From an uncultured Gammaproteobacteria bacterium (GTDB lineage: Bacteria; Pseudomonadota; Gammaproteobacteria; Halothiobacillales; Halothiobacillaceae), in assembly GCA_938004235.1 (NCBI GenBank), contig CALKWL010000108.1, positions 1 through 12,921 on the forward strand: 12,921 nucleotides of DNA, written 5' to 3'. The number at the start of each line of letters is the position of its first letter. The stretch's first letter is position 1. The notes beneath the pieces are model-generated. The model ran no database searches and was not told where the DNA came from. It saw only the letters and a program-made list of their open reading frames with translations. Shown here one piece after another: positions 12,906 through 12,921 of this stretch. A program made the translations under genes and the position numbers.

Positions 12906-12921
12906 CCTCTGTCCCAAAAAA

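Noticed and set aside
12204..12917. TTG start at 12917 for the small-terminase gene
   Set aside because: ATG 12905 is a better codon and TTG 12917 has no visible upstream site within the four remaining bases. The true start cannot be settled without sequence to the right.

Overview
The window is the head-and-tail structural module of a tailed double-stranded DNA phage, either a free phage or a prophage. Every supported gene lies on the minus strand, so the module reads from right (12.9 kb) to left. There is a tape-measure gene and a tail-tube gene, but no sheath gene between the tail terminator and the tube or chaperone genes. That points to a long, flexible, non-contractile tail (siphovirus type). 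The purine-rich Shine-Dalgarno sites, a consensus sigma-70-like promoter and a moderate base composition suggest a Gram-negative host, probably a proteobacterium. The species cannot be named from the sequence alone.

Layout in transcription order: a small-terminase-like DNA-binding protein (12204-12905); a large terminase (9746-12223) interrupted inside its Walker A motif by a 410-residue LAGLIDADG intein (10889-12118); a 59-base gap with a near-consensus promoter; the portal (8148-9686); a Gly/Asp-rich coiled-coil scaffold-like protein (7225-8109); the major capsid protein (6230-7144); a small protein with a HeH/SAP-like C-terminus (5749-6147); a head-tail adaptor (4969-5739); a protein with a MuF-like C-terminus (4184-4966); a head-closure protein (3838-4194); a gp10-like neck/tail-completion protein (3410-3853); the tail terminator (3018-3413); the major tail protein with an inserted domain (2178-2987); the G and G-T tail-assembly chaperones joined by a -1 frameshift (1504-2108); and the first 498 codons of the tape-measure protein, which runs off the left edge (1-1495). 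Genes are tightly packed. No stretch over 100 bases lacks a gene, and no RNA gene, CRISPR array or insertion sequence was seen.

Together the genes form an assembly line. The terminase fills a shell built from portal, scaffold and capsid. Adaptor, closure and neck proteins seal the head. Terminator, tube, chaperones and tape measure build the tail. No maturation protease lies between portal and capsid.

Three things stand out. (1) Five copies of a 14-base dyad, AGTCA-N4-TGACT, occur at the ends of genes. One sits exactly in the 17-base spacer of a TTGACA/TATATT promoter before the portal gene, and two others lie beside weaker promoter-like hexamers, so they look like operators of a structural-gene regulon. 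(2) The chaperone frameshift site combines a GGGAAAC slippery heptamer with a long hairpin 8 bases downstream. (3) The terminase ATP-binding loop is split between Lys and Thr by the intein, so packaging activity should depend on protein splicing.
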